From Planctomycetota bacterium (GTDB lineage Bacteria > Planctomycetota > UBA1135 > GCA-002686595), in contig JAJDEV010000110.1 of assembly GCA_029259605.1 (NCBI GenBank), positions 1 through 57,781 of the forward strand: a stretch of DNA of 57,781 nucleotides, given 5' to 3'. The position numbers were made by a program, and so were the translations under genes. Of the stretch, positions 8,460-17,130 are shown in pieces. Each line of letters opens with the position of its first letter. The stretch's first letter is position 1. Under the pieces are notes generated by a model that searched no databases, had not been told where the DNA came from, and was given only the letters and a program-made list of their open reading frames with translations.

Positions 8460-9824
8460 ATGAGCCGTTGGAGGGAGGAGGTCCGGAACCAGTCGCGGCT
8501 CGCGATCCCGGTGATCGTCATCCAGTTCGGACTGATGGCGATGGGCGCGGTCGACGGCGCGTTCCTCGGACGCATCGACGCGACGCAGTACGCGGCGTCG
8601 GCGATCGGGCACTCCGTGATGTTCGTGTTTCTCGCGTTCGGGATGGGCGTGCTGACGGTGCTCGATCCGGTCGTCAGCCAGGCCTTCGGCGCGCGCGACA
8701 CACCCGCCATCGCGCGCGCGGTGCAGCGCGGAATCGTCTTCGCGCTGATGCTCTCGGTTCCCATCGCGCTCGTGCTCGTGCCCGCCGACCACTTGCTGCG
8801 CGCGCTCGGTCAGCAGGACGACGTCGTCGCGGTCGGCTCACCGTACATGCGCGTCCTGATCCTGAGCGTGCCGCCATTCCTCGTCTTCGCCGCCCTCCGC
8901 CAGGTGCTGCAGTCGATGCACGTTCTGCGCCCGCTCGTCGTGACGATCGTGGTCGCGAACGTTTGGAACGTCGCGCTCGATTGGATCCTGATCGACGGGA
9001 ACCTCGGCGTTCCCGCGCTGGGCGCGATCGGGTCGGCGTGGGGCACGGTGATCGCGCGCTGGACGATGCTGCTCATGCTGCCGTTCGTCGCCGGGGATGC
9101 GCTCCGCCGCTACTTGCGCGCGCGCGTGTCGCGCCTGTTCGAGTGGACCGCCCTCGGCCGCATGCTGCGCATCGGGCTCCCCGCGGGAACGCAGTGGTTC
9201 GCCGAAGTCGCCGCGTTCGCGAGCGTCACCGCGCTCATGGGCGTGCTCGGCACGAACGAGCTCGCCGGGCATCAGGTCGCGATGCACCTCGCTTCGGCGT
9301 CGTTCATGGTTCCGCTCGGGCTCTCGATGGCGACCTCGATTCGCGTCGGGAACGAGATCGGCCGCGGCGACGCCGACGCGATGCGCCTCGCCGTGCGCGT
9401 CGGGATCGCAGGCGGCGTCGTCGTCATGGCCGGCTTCGGGATCCTCTTCCTTTCTGTGCCCCTCCCGCTCGCGCTCATCTTCACGCACATCGACGGCGTC
9501 CTCGCGGTCGCGGTCGTTCTCGTGCCCCTCGCCGGTCTCTTTCAGGTGTTCGACGGAACGCAGGTCGTCGCGGTCGGCGCGATGCGCGGAATGGGGGACA
9601 CGCGCGTGCCGATGCTCATCCACGTCGTCGGGTTCTGGGGCGTGGCGATTCCGCTCGGTTGGACGTTGTCTTCGCCGATGGGGCTGGGCGCGATCGGCCT
9701 TTGGTACGGGCTCGCCGCAGGGCTCGGCAGCGTCGCCGTTGCGCAGTTCCTTCGACTCCGTATCGTCTTGCGCCGCGGCGTGTCGCGGATCGTCATCGAC
9801 GACCCGCACGTCGATCGAGAGTGA
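8460..9824 (+). CDS. MATE family (NorM-like) multidrug efflux transporter
   Basis: An inner-membrane protein of 454 residues with twelve predicted hydrophobic segments in two homologous halves. It is probably a cation-coupled exporter of organic cations or drugs. The first helices (LAIPVIVIQFGLMAMGAVD) and the second-half signature around residues 250-310 (GLPAGTQWFAEVAAF, GHQVAMHLAS, RVGNEIGRGD) are typical MATE elements, the last being the conserved loop motif. The start is the ATG at 8460, 28 bp after the preceding kinase-like gene, so co-transcription is likely. Substrate cannot be inferred. Confidence 0.9.
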   Translation: MSRWREEVRNQSRLAIPVIVIQFGLMAMGAVDGAFLGRIDATQYAASAIGHSVMFVFLAFGMGVLTVLDPVVSQAFGARDTPAIARAVQRGIVFALMLSVPIALVLVPADHLLRALGQQDDVVAVGSPYMRVLILSVPPFLVFAALRQVLQSMHVLRPLVVTIVVANVWNVALDWILIDGNLGVPALGAIGSAWGTVIARWTMLLMLPFVAGDALRRYLRARVSRLFEWTALGRMLRIGLPAGTQWFAEVAAFASVTALMGVLGTNELAGHQVAMHLASASFMVPLGLSMATSIRVGNEIGRGDADAMRLAVRVGIAGGVVVMAGFGILFLSVPLPLALIFTHIDGVLAVAVVLVPLAGLFQVFDGTQVVAVGAMRGMGDTRVPMLIHVVGFWGVAIPLGWTLSSPMGLGAIGLWYGLAAGLGSVAVAQFLRLRIVLRRGVSRIVIDDPHVDRE

Positions 9825-9862
9825 CGCTTCAGTCCGCCCCGAACCCGGTCGACGAGAACCCC

Positions 9863-10891
9863 ATGAGCGATTCCGAAGAGCCCCAGCCGTCGAAGGCACG
9901 CATCGCGTGCGGTGGCTTCCTGATGGGCGTGGCCAATCTCGTCCCCGGGGTGAGCGGCGGCACGATGATCCTCGCGATCGGACTCTACGACCGGTTCATC
10001 GACGCGATCGCGAAGGTGACGACCCTGCGTTGGTCGGTGGCGACGCTCACCTTCATGGCGGTGCTGATCGGCGGCGCGGCGGTCGCGATCCTCGCGCTCT
10101 CGGGTCCCGCCGTGTGGCTCGTCGTCGAGCACCGATGGATCGCCTACAGCCTCTTCATCGGTATGACGCTCGGCGGCGCGCCGCTCCTCTGGAAGACCGT
10201 CAAGCCGATCGGCACGAGCGAGGTCATCGCGTTCGTACTCGCGCTCGCCGGCATGATTTGGGTCGCGCGCGGCCTCTCCGACTCACCGATCCCGCAGAAC
10301 GTCCTGACGTTCACGCTGATCGGTGCCCTCGCCGCTTCGAGCATGATCCTCCCCGGCATCTCGGGGTCGTACATCCTGCTCATCTTCGGCATGTACGACG
10401 TCGTCGTCGGCAGCCTTCGCCCACGCGACCTGCTCGACGATCCCACCGCCGCGCTCGGCATCCTGATCCCCGTCGGCATCGGCGTCGCCATCGGCATCGG
10501 CCTCCTGTCGAACGTCTTGAAGCTGGTCCTCGCACGCTACGAACGCCCGTCCCACGCCGCCCTCCTCGGCCTGCTCCTGGGCTCCGTCGCCGGCCTCTGG
10601 CCCTTCCAAGAGTCCGTCCACCCCGCCCTCAGCGACAAACCCCACCTCGAAGCCGTCCTCCTCGCGCTCGAAGACACCCCGTCCTCCGAGATCGAATCCA
10701 CCACCGGCGTCCGGATCAGTGCCCCCGAACTCGCCACCCTCGAGACCACCTACGCGGGCAAGTCCAAGGGCGACCTCAAACTCCTCGCCCTCCAACTCGA
10801 GCCCTACCCCCCCTCGCCCTCCCGCGCCGCCATCTCCCTCGCCCTCCTGGCCACCGGCATCGCCCTGACCCGCTCCCTGGGCAAACGCTAG
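9863..10891 (+). CDS. DUF368/PopT family polyprenyl-phosphate transporter
   Basis: A polytopic membrane protein of 342 residues with the DUF368 signatures GVANLVPGVSGGTMILAIG near the N-terminus and MILPGISGSYILLIFGMY in the middle, the two inverted-repeat halves. DUF368 proteins (PopT) have been shown to recycle undecaprenyl phosphate across the cytoplasmic membrane for wall and glycan synthesis. The assignment here is by family. From about 10530 to the end, synonymous choice shifts from GCG/CGC-rich to GCC/CTC-rich codons. The TAG stop is formed by the CTAG end of repeat A2, so the C-terminus may have been set by repeat insertion. Confidence 0.85.
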   Translation: MSDSEEPQPSKARIACGGFLMGVANLVPGVSGGTMILAIGLYDRFIDAIAKVTTLRWSVATLTFMAVLIGGAAVAILALSGPAVWLVVEHRWIAYSLFIGMTLGGAPLLWKTVKPIGTSEVIAFVLALAGMIWVARGLSDSPIPQNVLTFTLIGALAASSMILPGISGSYILLIFGMYDVVVGSLRPRDLLDDPTAALGILIPVGIGVAIGIGLLSNVLKLVLARYERPSHAALLGLLLGSVAGLWPFQESVHPALSDKPHLEAVLLALEDTPSSEIESTTGVRISAPELATLETTYAGKSKGDLKLLALQLEPYPPSPSRAAISLALLATGIALTRSLGKR

Positions 10892-11070
10892 CCCGGGTGA
10901 TTCATGAGGCTTTGCCGAGATCGACGCGGATGTGCGTCAGATCAGCGCTTCACGACCGAAGCGCGTGGAGGCGACCTTGACGGGTCGTCGAACCCGGTGA
11001 GGAAGGGAAGCGTTGATCTGGCGCGCAGCTGCGTCGATCTCGGTGAAGGCTCATGAATGATCCGGGCTAG
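10888..11070. repeat. MITE-like repeat, family A, copy 2 (full length)
   Basis: The best-preserved family A copy. It begins CTAGCCCGGGTGATTCATGA and ends CATGAATGATCCGGGCTAG, with inverted arms extending about 55 bp inward, so a transcript could fold into a long hairpin. Its first CTAG supplies the TAG stop of the PopT gene. Its last CTAG is shared with repeat B1. Confidence 0.85.
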
Positions 11071-11231
11071 CAGGCCGTGGCGAAACTCACGCCATCCTCG
11101 AAGGGCGCTGAATTCGCGCTGCCGGCGCTGCGCCTCCTCCGAGGCTCCAGCGAATACGCGTCGTCAGCGCGCCTTGTCAGCACGAATTCATCCCCGACGA
11201 CGACGCCGTGAGTTTCACCACGGCCCGGTAG
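11067..11231. repeat. MITE-like repeat, family B, copy 1
   Basis: About 165 bp with terminal inverted repeats: left CTAGCAGGCCGTGGCGAAAC, right the complement, ending CACGGCCCGGTAG. Other copies lie at 25179-25344 and 29102-29263, with a joined-end remnant at 32251-32266. No coding potential is apparent. Confidence 0.85.
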
Positions 11232-11320
11232 CCCCAGAGCCAACGGCGCTCCCGCGGGAACGCCTCGCCCACCCGCCTCAACTCGGCACGCCCTCCGCGC
11301 ACACTCCGTACCCCTCGCGG

Positions 11321-11340
11321 GGAATCAGTGCCCAATCAAC
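11321..11340 (+). repeat. REP-like unit, single
   Basis: GGAATCAGTGCCCAATCAAC, one mismatch from the local consensus GGATCAGTGCCCAATCAAC found around the RAYT gene. Confidence 0.7.
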
Positions 11341-11417
11341 CGCGCACGCTTCGCTCACCGCGCGCGAATCGACGTGGGGTGCGAGCAGGCGGCGTTCCGC
11401 CCTCGCTACGTCTCGGT

Positions 11418-11464
11418 GGATCTGTGCCGAATCAAGCGCGACGCATCTCGATTGGGCAGTGATT
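11418..11464. repeat. REP-like inverted pair (degenerate)
   Basis: A degenerate forward unit (GGATCTGTGCCGAATCAAG) faces an inverted unit (CGATTGGGCAGTGATT) about 12 bp away. The arrangement matches the better pairs at 11536-11583 and 14841-14973. Confidence 0.6.
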
Positions 11465-11535
11465 GCGACCGCGCGGCGTGGGGCGCGCGTGTGACTGAGC
11501 GGCAGTGCGCAACGCGGTGAAGTCGGCCACGCGCT

Positions 11536-11583
11536 GGATCAGTGCCCAATCGACGGATGAGGAGCTGGATTGGGCACTGATCC
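11536..11583. repeat. REP-like inverted pair
   Basis: GGATCAGTGCCCAATC (11536-11551) and its exact inverted complement GATTGGGCACTGATCC (11568-11583) flank a 16-bp spacer. This is a compact BIME-like hairpin downstream of the RAYT gene. Confidence 0.8.
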
Positions 11584-11801
11584 AAACGGTGTGGAGACCG
11601 GAGTGGGCGGCGCCCTGCTGGACTTGGGGTTGGCGGGGTAGCGAGGTGGCGGTGAGAACTGCGGATGGGTGTCGTTTCGAGTCTCGACGTCGTGGCCTCG
11701 AGAGGAGGGACGGGAGAGGGGCGTCGCGTGCGCTCGGGATGCAGGGACTGGGCGCGTGCGGTCCCCGAGGCGGCGCGCTCGACGAAGCCGCGGTCGGGTC
11801 G

Positions 11802-12476
11802 CTATCCCGGCGTCGCGTTCACGTCCAAGCGGCCGCGTGCGCGCCAGCCCTTGCAGAGCAGCCAGGTTCGCGCTCGGGCGAGGGGCCAAGCGAAGGCGGA
11901 CGAGAGGGGGAGCGGGATGAAGTTCTTCCAGCCGCTGAACCACGGGCCGGTCGAGAAGATGTCGGGCTGGTCGTTCGGGACTCGAACGCCGTGCTTGCGT
12001 GCGTTCCCGAAGACGTACGCCAGGGCTGAGCGCACTTCGCGTGGCGTGCGCAGGATCCGCGCGTGGTAGCGATCCGCGAAGACCTTGCCCGAGCGGTCCC
12101 ACAGCTTGTTGACGCCCCGCGCGATTCGCACAGCGAGCCCCTGCATGCCGCGAGTGAGTGAGCGCGCGTTCGCGGCCTCGGCGATCAGGTGCAGATGGTT
12201 CGACTGGATCGAGACCTCGATCAGGCGGAAACCGAAGCGTTCCGAGCCGGCGAGCAAGCGACGCTTGAGGACCTCGAACGCGCGCAGTCGGCGCAGGCTC
12301 GGCAAGCCATCACGCAGACGCATCGTGACGTGAACCGGAAAGCGCGCCGCGAGTGCGGGGCGTGTTCGGTGACGCACACGCGGACGCGGAGCGACGCGCT
12401 TGCGCCCGGCGCCAGGGCGCCATCCTCCGTGGCTCGCCGGAAACGCCAGGCGCCTTTGTCGCAGCTCTCTTCCCAT
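11802..12476 (-). CDS. REP-associated tyrosine transposase (RAYT, Y1_Tnp/TnpA_REP)
   Basis: A protein of 224 residues of the HUH single-strand transposase superfamily that processes REP sequences. The metal-binding HUH motif is NHLHLI, with His94 and His96. The catalytic Tyr is probably Tyr154 in ALAYVFGNARKHG. GVNKLWDRSGKVFADRYHAR is the conserved linker helix region. An Arg-rich N-terminus (RPGAGRKRVAPRPRVRHRTRP) precedes the domain, as in other RAYTs. It is flanked on both sides by paired units with the core GGATCAGTGCCC, which are the likely substrates. RAYTs usually do not transpose themselves as insertion sequences, and no terminal inverted repeats bound the gene. Confidence 0.88.
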   Translation of the reverse strand: MGRELRQRRLAFPASHGGWRPGAGRKRVAPRPRVRHRTRPALAARFPVHVTMRLRDGLPSLRRLRAFEVLKRRLLAGSERFGFRLIEVSIQSNHLHLIAEAANARSLTRGMQGLAVRIARGVNKLWDRSGKVFADRYHARILRTPREVRSALAYVFGNARKHGVRVPNDQPDIFSTGPWFSGWKNFIPLPLSSAFAWPLARARTWLLCKGWRARGRLDVNATPG

Positions 12477-12610
12477 TCGGTTCGCCCGTCGCGCATGGCG
12501 AGCGGGAGCGAACAGGACGGGGCGAGTCGAGGCGGGTTACCGGGAATCGCGCCGGAATGTCGGGCGGTTCCCAGGCGAGAGCGTGCGGCTACAGGGCGCG
12601 ACGCGTGGTC

Positions 12611-12654
12611 GGAACAGTGCCCCGATCCACGGCACGATGATTGGGCACTGATCC
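12611..12654. repeat. REP-like inverted pair upstream of RAYT
   Basis: A degenerate unit (GGAACAGTGCCCCGATCC, 12611-12628) faces a consensus unit (TGATTGGGCACTGATCC, 12638-12654). With the pairs at 11321-11583 it brackets the transposase gene. Confidence 0.7.
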
Positions 12655-12740
12655 GACTGAGGGGTGTGAGCGTGGGGCGTCGTAGCGCCGATCCGTCGAG
12701 CGCGGGCGTTGCGCGGTTGCGCGGCGCGCGTCCGCGCGTG

Positions 12741-14492
12741 CTACGCGGGACGGAAGTCGTGGAGCTCGAGCTCCAGGTTCGTCTGGCCGCGGAACGTGTT
12801 CCAGCGGGGGGTGTAGGCGATGTCGAGGGGGCGACCCATGTGGAGCTCGGCGAGGCGTGCGCCCTGGCCAAAAGCCATCGCCTTGAGGACGTGGTCGGCG
12901 GTGCGGAGCGACAACATGAGGTGTCCGCCGTCGGCGCCGACTTCGCGGGGCGGGCGCGCGAGGTGCACGCTGCGGCTCGCGAAGATCGGCTTCTCGTTGT
13001 CCTCTCCGAAGGGAGCGAGGCGATCGAGGTGGCGCATCGTGTCGACCGTCATGTCCGTGAACGGGAGCTCGTAGTCGATCCAGAGTTCCTGGGGTGCGTG
13101 TGCTCCGCCGGCGAGCATCTCCATCGCGCGCGCTTCGATCGCGGAGCGCGCGTTGTCGACCTCGGAGGTGCGGATCTCGAGGCCGGCCGCAGCGGTGTGT
13201 CCCCCGAAGCGTTCGAGGTGCGGGGCGGCTCCCGTGATCGCGTCGAGCACGCTGAACGTGCCGACCGTGCGTGCGCTCCCGCGGCCAGACTCGCCATCGA
13301 GACCGATGACGACGGCGGGCCGATCGAACTCCTCCGTGAGCCGCGCGGCGACGATGCCCACGACACCCTGATGCCAACCCTGCGCGGCAAGGACGAGCAC
13401 CGGGTGGCGCTCCGTATCCGCGTAGTCGGTGGCCATTGTGCGCGCCTCACGCAGCACCGCACGCTCGATCTCGCGGCGCTCGATGTTCAGCTCGTCGAGT
13501 TTGGTGGCGAACGCGAGCGCCGAAGCTTCGTCGCGCGCGAGCAAGCACTCCACCGCATGATGCGCGGATCCGAGGCGGCCGCTCGCGTTGATCCGCGGTC
13601 CGATCTGGAACGCGACGTCTTCGGCGGTCAACGCTCGCCCGTTGATGCCCGCGACCTTGCACAGCGCGCGCAGTCCGGCGGACGCGCTCGTCTCGAGCGC
13701 CCGGAGGCCGTAGCGAGCGAAGACGCGGTTCTCGTCGACGAGCGGGACGACGTCGCAGACCGTGGCGATTGCGACGTACGCGGTCGCTTCCTCGAGGAAC
13801 GCCTTCATCTCGGGCGTGGCCTTGCGGCCGTTGCTCCGTGCTTGCGCGAGCCCCCACGCGAGCTTGAACGCGACCGCGCCGCCGCAGAGCTCGCGCCAAG
13901 GGTAGGTCGAGCCGTCGAGCTTCGGGTTGATGATCGCCGTCGCGTCGGGGAGCGGTCCGGCCGGCGGTTCGTGGTGGTCCGTGACGATCGTGTCGACGCC
14001 GATTTCGCGCAGCCCCGCGATGACCTCGTGCGCCGACGTGCCGTTGTCGACGCTGATGACCACCTTCGCACCGGTCTTCCGCGCACGGTCGATCGAATGC
14101 GCGCCGAACGAGTATCCGTCGACGAGGCGATTGGGGATGTGCCACACCGCCTTCGCACCGATCAGTTCGAAGAGCCGCATCAGAAGCGCCGTGCCCGTCA
14201 CGCCATCGACGTCGTAGTCCCCATGAACGAGGATCGTCTCCCCATCGCGAATCGCGCGCTCGATCCGTTCGGTCGCCGCATCCATATCGGGAAAGAGGCG
14301 CGGATCGTGGAGACCCATGGGGCTCGCCGCGAGGTGACGCTCGACTTCCTCGGGATCCGTGTGCCCGCGCGAAACGAGTAGACTCGCGAGCACGTCGGGC
14401 AGGCGTTGCGTTCGAGCGAGCGAGCGAACGCAAGTCGCGTCCGGTTCGCGCCGACGCCACGCGAGAGCATTCGAAGGGGACGATGCAGGCAT
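12741..14492 (-). CDS. recJ: Single-stranded-DNA-specific exonuclease RecJ
   Basis: A DHH-family 5'-3' single-strand exonuclease of 583 residues acting in recombination and mismatch or excision repair. The DHH motifs are intact: HGDYDVDG (about 90-97), VISVDNG (145-151) and TDHHEPP (171-177). The DHHA1 domain shows SGRGSARTVG and FGGHTAAAGLEI, and the C-terminal OB-like domain ends with a Trp-rich segment. Its length is typical of compact RecJ proteins. The ATG at 14492 precedes the usual Arg-rich N-terminal segment. The gene sits between two REP-rich intergenic regions. Confidence 0.93.
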   Translation of the reverse strand: MPASSPSNALAWRRREPDATCVRSLARTQRLPDVLASLLVSRGHTDPEEVERHLAASPMGLHDPRLFPDMDAATERIERAIRDGETILVHGDYDVDGVTGTALLMRLFELIGAKAVWHIPNRLVDGYSFGAHSIDRARKTGAKVVISVDNGTSAHEVIAGLREIGVDTIVTDHHEPPAGPLPDATAIINPKLDGSTYPWRELCGGAVAFKLAWGLAQARSNGRKATPEMKAFLEEATAYVAIATVCDVVPLVDENRVFARYGLRALETSASAGLRALCKVAGINGRALTAEDVAFQIGPRINASGRLGSAHHAVECLLARDEASALAFATKLDELNIERREIERAVLREARTMATDYADTERHPVLVLAAQGWHQGVVGIVAARLTEEFDRPAVVIGLDGESGRGSARTVGTFSVLDAITGAAPHLERFGGHTAAAGLEIRTSEVDNARSAIEARAMEMLAGGAHAPQELWIDYELPFTDMTVDTMRHLDRLAPFGEDNEKPIFASRSVHLARPPREVGADGGHLMLSLRTADHVLKAMAFGQGARLAELHMGRPLDIAYTPRWNTFRGQTNLELELHDFRPA

Positions 14493-14658
14493 CGACGGAG
14501 TCTAGCCGTCCTGGCTTCGACCCGCCCCGTCGAGCCCGCGGCTTCTGACGGGAGCCGCCGCAGCGGGACCGTGGAGTCGCGAGCCTCGCGGCCGTCCCGG
14601 CGCCCGCGCCTCGGAGCTGCGCAAGCAAGGCTTCCGACGCACCCACGCCCCTTGCTGT

Positions 14659-14757
14659 GGATCAGTGCCCAATCAACCGGCGCTCCGTCGCGGCTCGTCC
14701 GCGCTGTTCCGCCGAAGGTGAGGGGCGCGGCAGCGTCGGTTGATTGGGCACTGATCC
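14659..14757. repeat. REP-like inverted pair
   Basis: GGATCAGTGCCCAATCAACC (14659-14678) faces its complement GGTTGATTGGGCACTGATCC (14738-14757). The 20-bp arms are perfect, with a spacer of about 60 bp. Confidence 0.85.
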
Positions 14758-14840
14758 GTCGATGCGGTGCGAGTGGCGTGGAGCCGGGTCGTTCGCGGAT
14801 GTCGGGGTCGCTCGCGCGCCGGGGGCTCACGGGAGGTGGT

Positions 14841-14973
14841 GGATCAGTGCCCAATCAACGGGGGCGCGAACCGAGGCGGACGCGCGCGGCCTGGGCGCTC
14901 ATGCGCCGCCCCGATTCTGGCGGTGGTGTTCGGCGCGTGTTGCGCGGGCGGCGTTTGATTGGGCACTGATCCC
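14841..14973. repeat. REP-like inverted pair
   Basis: GGATCAGTGCCCAATCAA (14841-14858) faces TTGATTGGGCACTGATCC (14956-14973). The arms are perfect inverted repeats with a spacer of about 97 bp. Confidence 0.85.
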
Positions 14974-15054
14974 ATCGGGCGCGAAGGTGAGGAATGAGGT
15001 GGCGTGGGGCGCGGCGTCGACATCTTGGGGTGGGTTGGGGAGACTGGGGGGGCC

Positions 15055-16470
15055 ATGAAGAGTCCTGCTACCAATCCCTATCGCTTGTTGCCGTCGGTCG
15101 AGGAGGTTCTCTCGGCGGGTGTTGTTCAGGAGTTTGCTGCTCGGGTTGGGCGGGAGCTCGTATCGGTGCTCGTTGCGGATGTGCTCGATCGGTGGCGGGC
15201 GGAGATCAAGGCGGGGGAGCTCGATGCGGGGGGGGTGTCGGAGCGGCTGGAGCGTGGGGATCTCGAGCGGTCCGTCGGGAAGCGCGTCGAGCGGGAGGAG
15301 AAGGCGGGGCTCGTCCATGTGGTGAATGCGGCGGGGGTCGTGCTGCACACCGGGCTCGGACGCGCGCCGGTTCATCCGGAGGCGGCGGCGGCGATGGGCG
15401 AGACGGCGCGGCGGTACGGGACGCTCGAGGTCGACCGGTTCACCGGGCAGCGCAATCGGCGCGACGATCGGATCGCCGAGCTGCTCGGGCGGCTCACGGG
15501 GGCCGAGGCGGCGATCGCGGTCAACAACAACGCGGCGGCGGTGCTTCTGCTGCTCAATACCTTCGCGGCCGGGCGCCAGACCGTGGTTTCGCGCGGCGAG
15601 TGTGTGGAGATCGGCGGGTCGTTTCGCATGCCGCTCGTGATGGAGCGGGCGGGCACTGAATTGGTCGAGGTCGGCACGACGAATCGGACGCGCGCGGAGG
15701 ACTTTCGTGGCGCGGTGGGGGAGCGCACCGGGCTGTTCCTCAAGGTGCACACGTCGAACTACCGTGTCGTCGGTTTCACCGAGGAGCTCGATACGAACGG
15801 GCTCGCGGCGCTCGGCGCGGAGCTCGGAGTGACGACGGCGTTCGACCTGGGCTCCGGGCTGCTGGAGACCGAGGGCGCCGAGCCGCTCGATGCGATGCGG
15901 GACGAGCCGCTCGTGCGCGAGGCGATCGCGAGCGGTGTCGACGTCGTCTGCTTCTCGGGGGACAAGCTGTTCGGAGGTCCGCAGGCGGGCTTCTTGGTCG
16001 GGTCGCCGGCTGCGATCTCTGCCCTGCGCTCGAATCCGATGTACCGCGCGTTGCGGCTCGACAAGGTGACGATCGCGGGGATCGAACGCACGCTCGAACT
16101 GTACCTCGATGGGCGCGGCGACGAGATTCCAACGCGCGCGATGCTGCGGCGTTCGAGCGCGGAGCTGTTGCCCGAGGCGCGCGCGCTCGCGGACGAGCTC
16201 GCGCGCTTCGACGGTGTGCACACCGAGGTCGTCGAGGATGCGTCGCAACCCGGCAGCGGCAGCGCGCCGGACGTCTTCCTGCCGACGCCGGTCGTCGTCG
16301 TGTCGGTCGCGTCGATGAGCGCCGCGGCGCTCGCCAGCGCGCTGCGCCATGGCGAGCCGCCGGTCTTCGCGCGCATCAAGGACGATCGTCTCCTGCTCGA
16401 CCCGCGCACGCTGCTCGAAGGCGATCGCGAGCGCCTGATTGACGCGTTCCGCGCCGTCACCGCGAGTTAG
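15055..16470 (+). CDS. selA: L-seryl-tRNA(Sec) selenium transferase (selenocysteine synthase)
   Basis: A PLP enzyme of 471 residues that converts seryl-tRNA(Sec) to selenocysteinyl-tRNA(Sec) using selenophosphate. The family hallmarks are continuous: NPYRLLPSVEEVL at the N-terminus, VVNAAGVVLHTGLGRAPV (90-107), VNNNAAAVLLLLNT (157-169), SRGECVEIGGSFRMP, EVGTTNRT, and the PLP-lysine loop SGDKLFGGPQAG with Lys304. Length and motifs fit a full, functional SelA. Its presence implies that some UGA codons in this genome encode selenocysteine, and two candidates lie in this window. A B3/B4-domain gene follows 12 bp downstream. selB, selC and selD are not in the window. Confidence 0.95.
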   Translation: MKSPATNPYRLLPSVEEVLSAGVVQEFAARVGRELVSVLVADVLDRWRAEIKAGELDAGGVSERLERGDLERSVGKRVEREEKAGLVHVVNAAGVVLHTGLGRAPVHPEAAAAMGETARRYGTLEVDRFTGQRNRRDDRIAELLGRLTGAEAAIAVNNNAAAVLLLLNTFAAGRQTVVSRGECVEIGGSFRMPLVMERAGTELVEVGTTNRTRAEDFRGAVGERTGLFLKVHTSNYRVVGFTEELDTNGLAALGAELGVTTAFDLGSGLLETEGAEPLDAMRDEPLVREAIASGVDVVCFSGDKLFGGPQAGFLVGSPAAISALRSNPMYRALRLDKVTIAGIERTLELYLDGRGDEIPTRAMLRRSSAELLPEARALADELARFDGVHTEVVEDASQPGSGSAPDVFLPTPVVVVSVASMSAAALASALRHGEPPVFARIKDDRLLLDPRTLLEGDRERLIDAFRAVTAS

Positions 16471-16482
16471 CGCGTTCGATCT

Positions 16483-17130
16483 GTGCCCCCCGTCGACGTC
16501 ATCCTCGCGCCGTACCCCGGGCTGCGTGTCTCGGTCTTCGAGACCGCGTTCCCCGACCCCCTCGGCGAAGCGCGAGCGGACGCGTTCGCCGCGCTCCTGA
16601 CCCTCGACGCCGAAGGGCCGCTCGCGCGCTCGGAGGAGACGCGCAAGGGCGTGCGCGACCTGCTGCGCCACGACGGCTACAAGCCGACCGGTCGCGGCAA
16701 GCCGTCGGCGGAGTACCTCGTCCGTGCCGCGGGAAGCGGGGCACTGAATCCCATCAACCTCGCGGTGGATGCGTGCAACGCCGTTTCGCTCGCGAGCGGG
16801 CTGCCGATCAGCGTCGTCGATCTGGAGCGTGCGCGCGCGCCGTTCTCGATCCGGAGTGCGGAGGCGGGGACCGCGTACGTGTTCAACGCGTCGGGGCAGG
16901 AGATCGATGTCTCGGGACTTCTGTGCCTGTTCGACGCGGACGGCCCCTGCGCGAATCCCGTCAAGGATGCGCAGCGCACCAAGACGTCGGCGGTCACGAT
17001 GCGCACGCTCTCGATCGTGTGGGCGAGCGACGCGCTCCGGGACGAACTCGGGCGCGCGACGGAGTGGTACCACGCGCTGCTCCGCGGGGTGGGCGCGGAG
17101 GTGACCCCGGTCGCCACGCGCGCCGGCTGA
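16483..17130 (+). CDS. B3/B4 tRNA-binding-domain protein
   Basis: A protein of 215 residues resembling the stand-alone B3/B4 domain of phenylalanyl-tRNA synthetase beta subunits. The signatures are NPINLAVDACNAVSLASGLPISVVDLERA (cited in part: NPINLAVDACNAVSLASGLP) and FNASGQEIDVSGLLC, followed by AVTMRTLSIVWAS. Free-standing members are thought to edit mis-aminoacylated tRNA or bind other ligands; the role here is unknown. It begins with GTG 12 bp after selA and is probably co-transcribed with it. Given the neighbour, an editing role around Ser/Sec-tRNA is conceivable, but this is speculation. Confidence 0.75.
   Translation: MPPVDVILAPYPGLRVSVFETAFPDPLGEARADAFAALLTLDAEGPLARSEETRKGVRDLLRHDGYKPTGRGKPSAEYLVRAAGSGALNPINLAVDACNAVSLASGLPISVVDLERARAPFSIRSAEAGTAYVFNASGQEIDVSGLLCLFDADGPCANPVKDAQRTKTSAVTMRTLSIVWASDALRDELGRATEWYHALLRGVGAEVTPVATRAG

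Larger units (their letters stand above)
14493..15054. other. Intergenic region carrying two REP pairs
   Basis: There is no convincing gene in these 562 bp. The region holds two inverted REP pairs, listed separately, and ends in a strongly G-rich strand (repeated GGGG and TGGG runs at about 15028-15052) just before selA. No clear -10 or -35 was found for selA. Confidence 0.6.

Noticed and set aside
11232-12740. A classical insertion sequence around the RAYT gene
   Set aside because: There are no terminal inverted repeats bounding the gene, and the flanking repeats are the REP pairs expected of a RAYT.
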